Shown here piece by piece: positions 8,637 to 18,300 of a DNA stretch of 64,000 nt; position 1 is the stretch's first letter, and each line of letters starts with the position of its first letter. A program made the translations under genes and the position numbers. The stretch comes from Alphaproteobacteria bacterium (GTDB taxonomy: Bacteria > Planctomycetota > Phycisphaerae > UBA1845): positions 1-64,000 of the forward strand of contig JANQQE010000031.1 in NCBI GenBank assembly GCA_028285105.1, read 5' to 3'. The notes under the pieces were generated by a model. The model saw only the letters and a list, made by a program, of their open reading frames with translations, was not told the origin of the DNA and searched no databases.

Positions 8637-10133
8637 ATGGCACCGGGTTTATCACAATCTTTGGGTCAGTACATGCGGATGGAGCAGAAGCTCACGCCGC
8701 AGTTGATCCAGTCGATGAGCATTCTGCAATTGAATGCCATGGCCCTCGAAAACCGGGTGGCTGAGGAGTTGGAAAAAAACTTCTCGCTTGAAGAAGGCGC
8801 GCCGGCCAAATCGGAATCCGACGGTGCGGCAAATGAATCAAACGGAGAGCGGCGGCGCAACGAAGCAAATCAGAGCAACGGGGAAGCCGGTCCGGACGAC
8901 ATCAACGGCGAAAGCTTTCAGCGACTCGATCGGTTGACGCGCGAGTACGGTAGCGACGATTCACGCGGGTTCGCCAACAAGGTTTCGCGGGCGGCAGTTG
9001 TGGGCGAACGCGATGCCAAGATGGACGCGATGGCCAATGCGGCAAGCCGTCCCGATAGTCTTGCCGAACACCTGCTCGTTCAGTGGGCGGTCCTCGAACT
9101 CGATGAAGAAACCCGCCGCGCAGGCGAAGCGATCATTTACAGTTTGGAAGACGACGGGTATTTGCGCGTACATCTCGATGAGATTGCCGCAGACAATCGT
9201 CCACCGCTCGAGATGGAAGCGCTCGAAAAGGCGCTGCTGGCGGTTCAGCAGATGGACCCGGTCGGGGTCGCAGCCCGCGACTATCAAGAATGTCTGATGC
9301 TGCAACTCGATGCACTGCCGGGCGACAACCGCATCGAAAAGGAACTCGTGCAGAATCATTTGCGCGATGTGGTTCGCAACCGATATCCCGCGATTGCCAA
9401 AGTCACCGGATTCTCCGTCGGCGAAATCACCGAAGCGGTCAAAGCCATGCAATCGACGCTGCACCTTCATCCCGGTTATACCGTTGTCGAAAGGGAAATT
9501 CCGCGTATCACCCCTGACGTGATGATCGAAGACAGCGAAAGCGGTGGAGGGTTGGACGTGCGGTTGACCCGCGCGAGCAGCCCGCAGTTGCGATTGAGTC
9601 AGTCTGCGATCGACATGCTCCAGGACAAATCGTCGTCCAAGGAAGTCAAAGAATTCGTCCGCAAGCACGTGGAAGCCGCCAGCGCTTTGATCGATGCGAT
9701 TAAATTTCGCCGGGATCGTTTGCGACTGGTGGCGGAGAGGATCGTCGAAAGGCAAGCCGACTTTTTCGAAGTCGGTCCCGAAGGCCTCAAAGTGCTGCGG
9801 ATGAGCGAGTTGGCTGAGGAACTCGAGTGCGATCCGTCAACCATCAGCCGTACGGTGGCGGGCAAGTATGTGCAAACGCCTCGCGGTATCTTCCCCATGC
9901 GGTATTTTTTCACAGGCGGAACGGAGAGTTCGACTGGCGAAAGCACGAGTTGGGACAGCGTCAAGACAAGCGTGCAGAAACTCATCGAAGAGGAAGACAA
10001 GAAAAGTCCGTACAATGACGATCAGGTTGCGTCACTTCTCAACAAGCAGGGCATCGACATTTCCCGCCGCACGGTGGCGAAGTATCGACAGCAATTGGGT
10101 ATCCCTTCTTCGCGGCAACGCAAAGAGTATTGA
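8637..10133 (+). CDS. rpoN: RNA polymerase sigma-54 factor
   Basis: Alternative sigma factor that needs AAA+ enhancer-binding proteins and reads GG/GC (-24/-12) promoters. It has 498 residues. Region I is Gln/Leu-rich (SLGQYMRMEQKLTPQLIQSMSILQLNAMALE), an acidic variable region II spans about 60-115, then the core-binding domain, the HTH (ELAEELECDPSTISRTVAGKYVQTPRGIFPMRYFFT) and the C-terminal RpoN box ISRRTVAKYRQQLGIPSSRQRK. All regions are intact. The cognate activator is not in the window; the PAS kinase 1 kb downstream is a possible upstream sensor, but that link is only positional. Confidence 0.96.
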   Translation: MAPGLSQSLGQYMRMEQKLTPQLIQSMSILQLNAMALENRVAEELEKNFSLEEGAPAKSESDGAANESNGERRRNEANQSNGEAGPDDINGESFQRLDRLTREYGSDDSRGFANKVSRAAVVGERDAKMDAMANAASRPDSLAEHLLVQWAVLELDEETRRAGEAIIYSLEDDGYLRVHLDEIAADNRPPLEMEALEKALLAVQQMDPVGVAARDYQECLMLQLDALPGDNRIEKELVQNHLRDVVRNRYPAIAKVTGFSVGEITEAVKAMQSTLHLHPGYTVVEREIPRITPDVMIEDSESGGGLDVRLTRASSPQLRLSQSAIDMLQDKSSSKEVKEFVRKHVEAASALIDAIKFRRDRLRLVAERIVERQADFFEVGPEGLKVLRMSELAEELECDPSTISRTVAGKYVQTPRGIFPMRYFFTGGTESSTGESTSWDSVKTSVQKLIEEEDKKSPYNDDQVASLLNKQGIDISRRTVAKYRQQLGIPSSRQRKEY

Positions 10134-10137
10134 CCGG

Positions 10138-10196
10138 CATGGTGTACCGATCGCATCGTGTACTGATCGGGATGGCGTACTGATCCCGATGGTGGC
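10138..10196 (+). repeat. Degenerate 16-17-nt tandem repeats after rpoN
   Basis: Three to four imperfect units start at 10138, 10154 and 10171, of the form CATCGTGTACTGATCG. Two of them form a 7-bp stem ATCGGGA/TCCCGAT, so the array could act as a weak terminator. No T-tract follows. Confidence 0.5.
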
Positions 10197-10264
10197 TTCG
10201 ATTTGAAATGAGATTGACAGGCGCACCGTTGACTTAGCCGTCCAACTGACATTAATGTACGCAA

Positions 10265-11128
10265 ATGCGATTGGCCTGCACGTATACCAACCTCGCTCTG
10301 GTCGCATTGTTCCCCTTGACAATTGCCGGTTGCGATTTGTTCCCCAAGCGCAGCGGGATGGCCACCGAACCAGCCGACACGGTTGGCAATTCGCCACAAA
10401 CTTTCAGTTCTAAAACCGATTCGCAAGCTGCATCGCATGCGCCGACGGGAATTGGGTCGGTGCATATGCAGTTTGAAGTTCACCGCGTCGAGATTCCTGT
10501 CGAATCGGAACGTCAATCGCTGTCACTTTGGAAGCATCTCAACGAATCGCTGGGCGATCCGCAGTTGACGGCGCTTCTTGCTCGCAATGGACTGCGCGCG
10601 GGCAAGGGCGATCGCGACGCCTGGCCGGCGATGAAAACCATCATTGAAAATGCCGGCGGGCGAATGGGTTCGTATCGCCACGTTGTGGACAACGGACTCT
10701 CGCTGATCGTAAGCCTTGATCGCGCTGAGGGCGGCGAGTCGTACTTTCTGCATGAGCGCGGCGGTTCTCTGAAAGGTGGTAGTCTCCCGGAAGGAACGAA
10801 GCGCCTGCACATCGACTACTTCGCGCAAGACGGTGACCAACAAAGTGTGCTATTGAAGATCAGGCCGGCATTGCAGGAGGCCAAAGCCCGCGAACGATGG
10901 GTCGAGCAGGATGGCAATATCTCCAGTGTCGAAGATCACGACGGTATCATTTTTGAAGAAGTGGCTGTCTCTATTGCGCTGAAGCCTGATGAGTTTGCGG
11001 TACTCGGCAGCAGCAGACACGCCGACGAAGGATACCTGCTCGGCAGCTTGTGGTTGTCCTCCACTCTCGGCATGCAAAAGCACGAGACGGTTTTGTTCAT
11101 TCGTCCGCAGATGGTGCGCGTGCGTTGA
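10265..11128 (+). CDS. Lipoprotein of unknown function
   Basis: A 287-residue protein with a type II signal peptide: hydrophobic LALVALFPLTIAGC, where the Cys at about residue 23 would be lipidated. After a Ser/Thr-rich linker (about 30-65) a mixed alpha/beta body follows without motifs I recognise. The segment HMQFEVHRVEIP and the end VLFIRPQMVRV show the alternating pattern of secretin N-domain-like or pilus-assembly lipoproteins, but this is only an impression. Followed 19 nt later by the PAS kinase gene, so the two may share a transcript. Confidence 0.75.
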   Translation: MRLACTYTNLALVALFPLTIAGCDLFPKRSGMATEPADTVGNSPQTFSSKTDSQAASHAPTGIGSVHMQFEVHRVEIPVESERQSLSLWKHLNESLGDPQLTALLARNGLRAGKGDRDAWPAMKTIIENAGGRMGSYRHVVDNGLSLIVSLDRAEGGESYFLHERGGSLKGGSLPEGTKRLHIDYFAQDGDQQSVLLKIRPALQEAKARERWVEQDGNISSVEDHDGIIFEEVAVSIALKPDEFAVLGSSRHADEGYLLGSLWLSSTLGMQKHETVLFIRPQMVRVR

Positions 11129-11147
11129 GCAGCCGAAATACACTACA

Positions 11148-12302
11148 ATGAACTCTGACGAAACCGGGATTCCCCCTGACCGGATTCAATCGGTGAATGA
11201 AGTAAACCATCCAGAACACAACGACGATCTGCATCGCCTTTTGTTCAATCAAGCGGGCATGGCGATGGTGGCGGTGAACCATGACGGGTTCATCACCGCG
11301 TGGAACCGAGCGGCGCAGCGGATCTTTGGAGCGTCGGCGGCTGAGATGATCGGCAGCGATTGGGAATCGCTGATCCCCCTTGACGAACGCGATCACGCGA
11401 TGGAACTGATGGACGACTGCCTCGACAATGGAGCAGTCGCCGAGTTTGAATTCGCCATGCGTGACGAGTTGGGCAATCGGCGAAGGCTGGCTGCCATCAT
11501 CACACCGGTGGCCAAGTCCGACGGGCAGCCGCTGGGCGGTCTGGCTTGCGTTCGCGACATCACCAATCGGTTGGTCTTACAGGAGCAACTTGCCTATCGG
11601 ACAAAGATGGCCGCCCTGGGCGAGATGGCTGGAGCCATGTCGCATCACTTCAACAACATGCTTGGAGGCATTGTCACCAGTGTCGATTTTGCGTTGGAGT
11701 CGCGTAACCCGGATGTGCTGGCCAAGGTTCTCAGTTCGACAGCAGAGACGCTGAATCGTTCCACGGAACTGGTCAGCAACTTGCTGGCATTTGCGGAAGG
11801 CGATTTTCGAGATGCGACGTTCTGCGAACTGGGTGAAGTGGTGATCGACATCGTCAAGGAAACGGAGTCACGCGTTCGGGGGAAGGGCATCACGCTGGAG
11901 AGTCGGATCGATCTGATCCCGGTGTTGGCCGTTCCGCGCTCGGCGTTGATGACGACATTACGCAACCTCGTCGATAACGCGATCGAGGCGATGCCTAATG
12001 GTGGAGAGCTTTCCATCACGCTTTCGGACGCAGCCAACACCGCCAAGGAGAATGGAGCCCAGGTGGTCGTCACCGACACCGGTACCGGACTGACCGACGA
12101 AGAAATTTCAAGAATTTTCGAACCCTTCTACACAACCAAGCGAACCGACAGCGACCCGGCATTCAGCCGCGGATTGGGGTTGGCGGTCGCACATGGAATC
12201 CTCAAAGTTCTGAAGGGGGCGTTTGAGGTCAAGTCGAAGCCTGGCGACGGTGCGACGTTCATCGTCTCACTTCCCTATGCTGAAGAAGCGGGCTTATGCT
12301 GA
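11148..12302 (+). CDS. Soluble PAS-domain sensor histidine kinase (NtrB-like)
   Basis: Autophosphorylating sensor kinase without membrane segments. I start at the ATG giving MNSDETGIPPDR; an in-frame extension upstream overlaps the lipoprotein gene. A PAS domain spans about 28-145 (GMAMVAVNHDGFITAWNRAAQRIFG, then the PAC part PLGGLACVRDITNR). The H-box is AALGEMAGAMSHHFNNMLGGI with the phospho-acceptor among its two His residues. ATPase boxes follow: N (LRNLVDNAIEAMPNGG), G1 (VTDTGTGLTDEE), F (IFEPFYTTK) and G2 (SRGLGLAVAHGIL). The architecture resembles NtrB-class kinases, and rpoN lies 1 kb upstream; no receiver or partner regulator is adjacent. Confidence 0.9.
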   Translation: MNSDETGIPPDRIQSVNEVNHPEHNDDLHRLLFNQAGMAMVAVNHDGFITAWNRAAQRIFGASAAEMIGSDWESLIPLDERDHAMELMDDCLDNGAVAEFEFAMRDELGNRRRLAAIITPVAKSDGQPLGGLACVRDITNRLVLQEQLAYRTKMAALGEMAGAMSHHFNNMLGGIVTSVDFALESRNPDVLAKVLSSTAETLNRSTELVSNLLAFAEGDFRDATFCELGEVVIDIVKETESRVRGKGITLESRIDLIPVLAVPRSALMTTLRNLVDNAIEAMPNGGELSITLSDAANTAKENGAQVVVTDTGTGLTDEEISRIFEPFYTTKRTDSDPAFSRGLGLAVAHGILKVLKGAFEVKSKPGDGATFIVSLPYAEEAGLC

Positions 12303-12887
12303 AATCACAGGCAGAAACGGATTCGAATCTGCCCAAAAACTCAAGTGAGAGTTACCTTCAGTTTAGCTGGCACATCTATCTCATACTGCCTATACTCACG
12401 ACGATGAAGTGGTAATTGACGCAGGTCTGCTTCATCATGCGTCGCCAAAAGTCCTAAAGGTATGCTGCATCTGACTTTGATCGCGCTGCTTGTGTAGCCG
12501 CATTGGCGCTGCGCGACTGGTGGCTATAGGAAATGTTGGAAACCTGCCGATACCAAGTGGGGCGTGTGCCAGGAATCAATCTGTGCCAAGAGTCTCATTG
12601 GAGGCGCGCCCAAACGAGGGGGGCTGGTTTACTGCAACGTTGCAAACGTTCATCACCGATTCCGGGCGTCCGGAGGGGTTTGCAACGAAACACAACGATG
12701 TCGGTATCACTCCGGTGAGGGGGGATTCAAAATCGCTGCCATGACGAGCGTTGCGTTTGTCGGCGGCTGATATCGTAGGCTCCCGTGTTAAGACCCGATC
12801 AAGTTTGAAGGGATGGCAGCTTGCAGGGATGGCCGCGGTGATTCGATCGTTGAGGCCTGGTGGCTTTGAACGTCTGTTTTCTTCCGA
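12303..12887. other. 585-nt intergenic region, no gene recognised
   Basis: Open frames here are short and lack family patterns or ribosome sites. I looked for RNase P, 6S and riboswitch signatures and found none. A G-rich patch near 12617 and the palindrome GCAACGTTGC near 12634 stand out slightly. It probably holds the kinase terminator and the promoter of the DUF1571 gene. Confidence 0.5.
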
Positions 12888-14000
12888 ATGAGTAACCCAT
12901 TGAATATCAATCCACAAAACAGAAACCGGCGCGATGCGGTCATGGTTGGACTTTGCATTGTTGTGGCTTTCAGCATGCACTGTCAGCGCGATTCGCAGGT
13001 GACCATGTTTGCCGGTCCGGGTGAAGGCCCGAAGACTGCCGAAGCGAAAGCGCATAGTCAACCTGACAGTAAGCCTGCGGTTGCAAGCAAGACACATTCG
13101 CGCCAGATCAAGACGGTCGATGCCGAATTCACCCCTGCGACCGAATCGCAGGTTGCTGATGCCTCTAGCAACAAAGCAGCCCAGCGTGATACGACCCAAA
13201 GCGAGTCGTCTAACGGAGCATTGGCGCCCGGTGGAGGTGTTGCATCGACGGCATCCATCCAAGCCAAGCCGATCGCTTTGCCCGAAATTGACAAGAATGA
13301 ATCATTCGCACGGCGCGATCCGCTTGGCTTTCTTCGATTCTGCTGGGACAACTACAAGCAGGAGATACAGGACTATCGATGCACGTTCACGAAGCACGAG
13401 CGTATCAAAGGCGAATTCAAACCTGAGCAGGTGGCAGACGTTCGGTTTCGCGAAAATCCGTTCAGCGTGGACATGACATTCACGAAAAACGTCGGCGAGT
13501 GTGCTCGCGCGTTATACGTTGCCAACAAGTGGGTCGATGACGAAGGCAATCAGCAGGCATGGGCCAAACCCGGGGGCGCTATCGTTCGTTTGCTGATCTC
13601 CAAAATCCTCCAGCCGATTCACGGCACCCGAGCGCAAAAGGCTTCGCGTCGCACCATCGATCAGTTCGGGTTCGGAAAGTCGTTTGAACTCATCATCAAG
13701 TATTCGGTCAAGGCCAAAGAGGTAGACGCCCTTTCGCTGAAGTACATTGGCGAAGGCTCAATCGATGGCAGACCGACCTATAAGTTCGAGCGCATCCTGC
13801 CATACGATGGCGACGAATCGAACTATCCCGATCACCTTCTGGAATTCCACATCGATAAGCAATGGCTGCTTCCCGTCGCCTGCATCGCCTACAGCGACCA
13901 AGCCGGTGAAGACCTGCTGGGAAGCTATATCTACACGGACGTCGTCTTGAATCCCGGCTACACGCCTGAAGATTTCGACCCGGATGTCATCAACTTTTAG
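12888..14000 (+). CDS. DUF1571 family secreted/anchored protein
   Basis: A 370-residue protein. One N-terminal hydrophobic stretch (AVMVGLCIVVAFSMHC, about 17-32) could be a signal anchor or a lipobox-like end at Cys32. A long low-complexity linker rich in Ala/Ser/Gln/Lys spans about 40-135. The C-terminal domain begins at RRDPLGFLRFCWDNYKQEIQDYRCTFTKHERI and continues to NPFSVDMTFTKNVGECARALYVANKW; this is the DUF1571 pattern, a family common in Planctomycetota with an LolA/LolB-like beta-sheet feel. Function is unknown. I see no ribosome site upstream of the ATG. Confidence 0.8.
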   Translation: MSNPLNINPQNRNRRDAVMVGLCIVVAFSMHCQRDSQVTMFAGPGEGPKTAEAKAHSQPDSKPAVASKTHSRQIKTVDAEFTPATESQVADASSNKAAQRDTTQSESSNGALAPGGGVASTASIQAKPIALPEIDKNESFARRDPLGFLRFCWDNYKQEIQDYRCTFTKHERIKGEFKPEQVADVRFRENPFSVDMTFTKNVGECARALYVANKWVDDEGNQQAWAKPGGAIVRLLISKILQPIHGTRAQKASRRTIDQFGFGKSFELIIKYSVKAKEVDALSLKYIGEGSIDGRPTYKFERILPYDGDESNYPDHLLEFHIDKQWLLPVACIAYSDQAGEDLLGSYIYTDVVLNPGYTPEDFDPDVINF

Positions 14001-14136
14001 GTCGACTGCTCGCCGAAAATCACAAACCGGGTCGTCTATCCGGCGATCAATCTCCTGCGGTCGTGTGACGCGGTTTCCGAGTTGGCCGCCACTTTGAGTT
14101 GACCATCACGAACATCGTTTCTATGTTTGGCGCTGA

Positions 14137-15234
14137 GTGAACGTAGTCAGCGAGGATATAGCTGTGGATCGAAGCGATACCCAATCAGGTTTGAATCTTG
14201 TCACCGGTGGCACGGGACTCCTTGGCAGCCACTTTGTCGAACAGTTGGTCAAGCGAGGCCGACGTGTGCGGGCACTGGTGCGACCAGGAAGCGACACGCG
14301 GTTCCTGGAATCGCTCGGTGTCGAGTTGTCTGAGGGCGACATGACCGATAAGGCGTCGCTTCTGCGGGCGTGCGAAGGCGTGTCGATTGTCTACCATGCG
14401 GCTGCCCGAGTTGGCGACTGGGGTCCGTGGCATGAGTTTGTAGAGATCACCATTGCGGGTACGCGAAAACTTCTGGAGTCTGCGATTGCGGCTGGCGTCA
14501 AACGGTTTTTGCACATCAGTTCGATCAGCGCGTATGGCCACCCCAATCGAGCGGGTCTGGTCGTCGATGAATCGCATGAACTTGGCGTGAATCTTCATCA
14601 TTGGAGCTATTACTCGCGCGCCAAAGTCGAAGCCGAGAAATTGGTTTGGGCGGCGCATGAACGGGGCGACATTGAAGTGACGGTGATTCGTCCGAGTTGG
14701 TTATACGGTCCGCGCGACCGGGCGACGATCGGTCGTCTCTGCGATTCGATCCGCAAGGGTAAGATCAAACTCATCGGTGACGGTAACAATCGTCTTAATG
14801 TCGTTCATGCGGGCAATGTCGCCGAGGGTGGTATTGCAGCCGCCGAACGGAATGACTGCGCCGGTGAGGCGTTTAATTGCAGCAATGATGGCGTTCTGAC
14901 GCAAAAGCAGTATTTCAACCTAGTCGCTAAAGCATTGGGCGAACCGGAGGTGACCCGGAAGGTGCCATATGGCGTTGCGTACAACGCGGCGTTCGTGTTC
15001 GAAATCATGGGCCATCTTTTTCGCCGCACGACACCGCCATTGGTCACGCGTTATTCGGTGTGGTTGATGGGACGCAAGACGTTCTTCGAATGCCGCAAGG
15101 CCCGCGAGAAACTCGCGTGGACACCGACCGTCAAGTACGAGGACGGTATCCCCGAAGCCGTCGCCGATTACCTGTCGCAGCAGGGCGAGAGACCAGCAAC
15201 CCCGATGTCGGCAAAGGAAATGGTCGCAACCTGA
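14137..15234 (+). CDS. NAD-dependent epimerase/dehydratase (extended SDR, 3-beta-HSD-like)
   Basis: A Rossmann-fold oxidoreductase of 365 aa starting with GTG. It has the nucleotide-binding motif TGGTGLLGSHF (about 25-35), acidic ALVRPGS turn, catalytic Ser in ISSISAYG, and the YSRAKVEAEKL Tyr-x3-Lys pair, followed by RPSWLYGPRDR. The C-terminal substrate part has VTRKVPYGVAYNAAFVFEIMGH, typical of the hopanoid-associated/3-beta-hydroxysteroid dehydrogenase-like branch. Substrate unknown: sterol, hopanoid or nucleotide sugar are all possible. A separate signal-peptide protein begins 86 nt downstream. Confidence 0.85.
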   Translation: MNVVSEDIAVDRSDTQSGLNLVTGGTGLLGSHFVEQLVKRGRRVRALVRPGSDTRFLESLGVELSEGDMTDKASLLRACEGVSIVYHAAARVGDWGPWHEFVEITIAGTRKLLESAIAAGVKRFLHISSISAYGHPNRAGLVVDESHELGVNLHHWSYYSRAKVEAEKLVWAAHERGDIEVTVIRPSWLYGPRDRATIGRLCDSIRKGKIKLIGDGNNRLNVVHAGNVAEGGIAAAERNDCAGEAFNCSNDGVLTQKQYFNLVAKALGEPEVTRKVPYGVAYNAAFVFEIMGHLFRRTTPPLVTRYSVWLMGRKTFFECRKAREKLAWTPTVKYEDGIPEAVADYLSQQGERPATPMSAKEMVAT

Positions 15235-15320
15235 TTGGGTTGCTGTCGTTTCGCACCATTGTCATGCGTTTCAAATTCGCGGTTGTATGCTCGTGTGTGT
15301 CGCCTACAATCGCTTTTGTC

Positions 15321-18300
15321 ATGCAAAACAACTTTTCAAATCCAATTCGTCCAGTCGCGTTTTTCGTGCGAATGGCTGCATTCGTTTGCGCGATTTTCTT
15401 GAATTTCGGGGTCGTCGCCCTCGGCCAACAAGCATCTCCAAATGATGGCGATCCGGCTACTCCAAGCGATACAAGTACTACGGGTGAATCGAGTACTTCA
15501 GACGCAACAGCCCCGTCTGAAAAGCCCGCACTTCCCGAAAAAGCAGCAGAGGCCATCACACCGCTGCCGGTCCCAAAAACGAAGGAAGATTTCGAGCGTG
15601 TCAGTCAGGCAATCAACAGGCAATTGGACCAGTTACCAACAGATGCAGTCGGTCCTGAACCGACCACGGGCAGCCAGCAAAAGTCCGAGGCTGTCGCAGC
15701 TGCCCGAGAGGTCTTGACGAAGTGCCTAGAGCAACTTGCCGTTTACGAAGAAATGCTGAAGAAGGCGGCGACGCTCGGTTCGGAAGAGCAAATCAACCAG
15801 CGCACCACCGACATTGACGGCTACCGAAGTCGCACAGCCCAACTTCAAGCCTGGATGAAAGAAAAGCCGACATCGGTCGATCAATCCGAAATCGAAAAGC
15901 GCCGCGCGGACATAGCGGCTGAGTACAAACACATCAATGCCTTAACCGACACGACGAACAAGCAGCAGACCAATCGCACCAACACAATCGGTGAGTTTAC
16001 GCAGCGCGAGTCCGACGCCACGAAGACGGCAGCCGATGCAAGGTTTGAACTAGACACGCTGATTAAAAAGCTTCCGGACGAGTCAGTGGAAGGCATCGAC
16101 GCAGCCACTGCAAGGGATATCCACCAACTTCGTTTGATTTCAAAAGTCTGGAAGGTATTTCTTGCCGATTTGCGGATTGAGCAACTGGCTGCCCAGAAGA
16201 TCAACTTGAATCTTGAGATGTCGGCGACCGATCTGGTGCTGCCTGAGTTGAAGGCATACGTCAAAGCGTTGGGCGACTATCGAACGCGTCTGGAAACCCG
16301 TGCGTCGGTCGGAGAATCGGAGACGATTGAGCAGGAACTCAAGAAGGCCAAGACACCGACAGAGATCGCCTACTGGGATTACCGCAATCTGATCGCGACG
16401 ACGCAGAAAGAGTTTCTCAGTCACCGCGATGGTATCCGCAATCGCTATCGTGAGAGCGACAAGAACGACTTATCGCGAGACATGAAGCAGGTCCGGGCCA
16501 AATACAATCGATTGCAGGATCGGTTGTCGCGAATTGGCGGAACGGAGAAAACCGCAGCATATCGAAGGCTCGTCGATTTGTCCGAAGACTATACCGCGCG
16601 TCTGGCTCAATTGAATGCAGAACTCGATCTCGCCCGCATCGAACTGGATGAACTGCTCATCGCCCAGGACGACGCCGCAGAAGAAATCGCAGTTGCCCGA
16701 AATGAACTCAAAGAGGCAACGTCGAAACTTACGGAACTGCCCGAGCAGGAGTTGTTCGCCGCGCGGTCGGCAGAGTTAGCCGCCAAGTATCGGCCCGCAC
16801 TCGATGAAACGATCAGCGAAGTCATCGCGGCCGCCCGTGGTTCGGTCAATCGTCTTGAAGAGTCGGCCAAGGAATTGACGGTGTTTCTCGACGACCTCGC
16901 CCGATACCGACAGGGTTTGTACTGGTCGTACACGCTTGCCCGCAGTCAGCATATCGGCGGTAAAATCAAATCTGCCTACGACGAAGTCGCATCGGGGCAA
17001 TCTTCAGCGCAGATCAAGGATGGGTTCGCCCAATTGAAGACCACGTCGGCGGTGCTTCAGCCGTCGGTGTTTCGCGTTGGGGCGATTGTGATTGTCATTG
17101 GCGTCATTTTGGGATTCGTCATACGGGCTCGGGCCAATCGCATTGCGGCCAAAACCGAAGAAGACGTCACCGCAGCACTGCAAGCCGGTAACATCAGCGA
17201 AGTCGGGATGACCAGTCGGTTTCGCATTCAAATCGCCAACATCACCGCCTATTGCGTGGTGATCGGATTGCCATTGGCGATGATCGCGGGTTGGATTTTC
17301 CTTTCGCGCTTTCGCGACAATCCATTGGCTATCCTTGTGATGCGGGTTGCGCTGGTGGGCTTAACCGCCGTCATCACGCGGGCTGCTCTGGTTCATTTGT
17401 TCGGTTCGGGCAAACCGCGTTTCAAAATCATTCCCTGTTCGAACAATGTTGCGCAATACTACCGCCGTTGGACCGGTGTATTCTGGTGGGTAACGGTTGT
17501 CCTGTGCGTTCCGGTTGTCGTTCTCAATACGATAGAAGCCGCCTCAGCCCTGCATGACGGTCTTTGGGGCGTGTACTGCACGGTGGCGTTGATATTGGCT
17601 GTGCTGTTTCTGCGCGACCGCAACTCGGTCGTTCGCGTCTTGGGGCGAAAGTTCGCCCAACGTCGGCCCATCATTTTCGGAGCGATTGTGCAGGCGTATC
17701 CGGTTCTTGTGCTTGCGCTGTTGGGGTTGTTGGTGGCTGAGGTAGTTGGGTATGGGGCGCTCGTGGATTACCTGGCGCGAAACGTGGTCCATACGGTGAC
17801 CGCATTTGCGTTGGCGGTGTTGCTCGGCGATGTATTGGGCGACCTTCGGAGGAAAGCCGTCCCGCAGAAAGTCACTGAAGAATCCGACGATGGCGAAACC
17901 GATGCCGATCACGAGTTCGATGAATTGCTCGGTGGGGTCGAGTCGCGCGAGTTGGGTCTGGTCATTGGCGGGATCACTGGCGTTTTTCAGTGGGTGGTTT
18001 GGGTTGGTGCCATCGTCTGGATCTGTGCAGCCTGGGGGATGACGCGCCTGTCGGCACAGTCGGTGCTGACGTACAAGTTGGCTGGCAGTGAAGAGCATGC
18101 GGTGACGATTTGGCGGGTGATCGCCGCGATTGTTGCGTTGTTTGCAATCCTGAAAGTCTCAAAAGCCATCCGCGCGACGCTAAACGCAAAAATCTATCCG
18201 ACGTATGCGGGTATCAACCGCGGCGCGCAGGCGACGATCAATGCGTTGCTGCACTACATGTTGATCGTGGTGGGATTGTACATTTCGCTTCGATTGGTTC

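Noticed and set aside
8961-9755. 264-aa minus-strand frame inside rpoN
   Set aside because: It lies fully within the intact sigma-54 gene and resembles no family.
10138-10196. CRISPR-like array after rpoN
   Set aside because: Units are 16-17 nt, adjacent without spacers and imperfect; no cas genes are present.
12303-12887. Structured RNA in the 585-nt gap
   Set aside because: No RNase P, 6S, riboswitch or other known signature could be matched by eye.
15060-15320. Longer start for the MscS gene
   Set aside because: It overlaps the epimerase gene in another frame; the signal peptide begins at the later ATGs.
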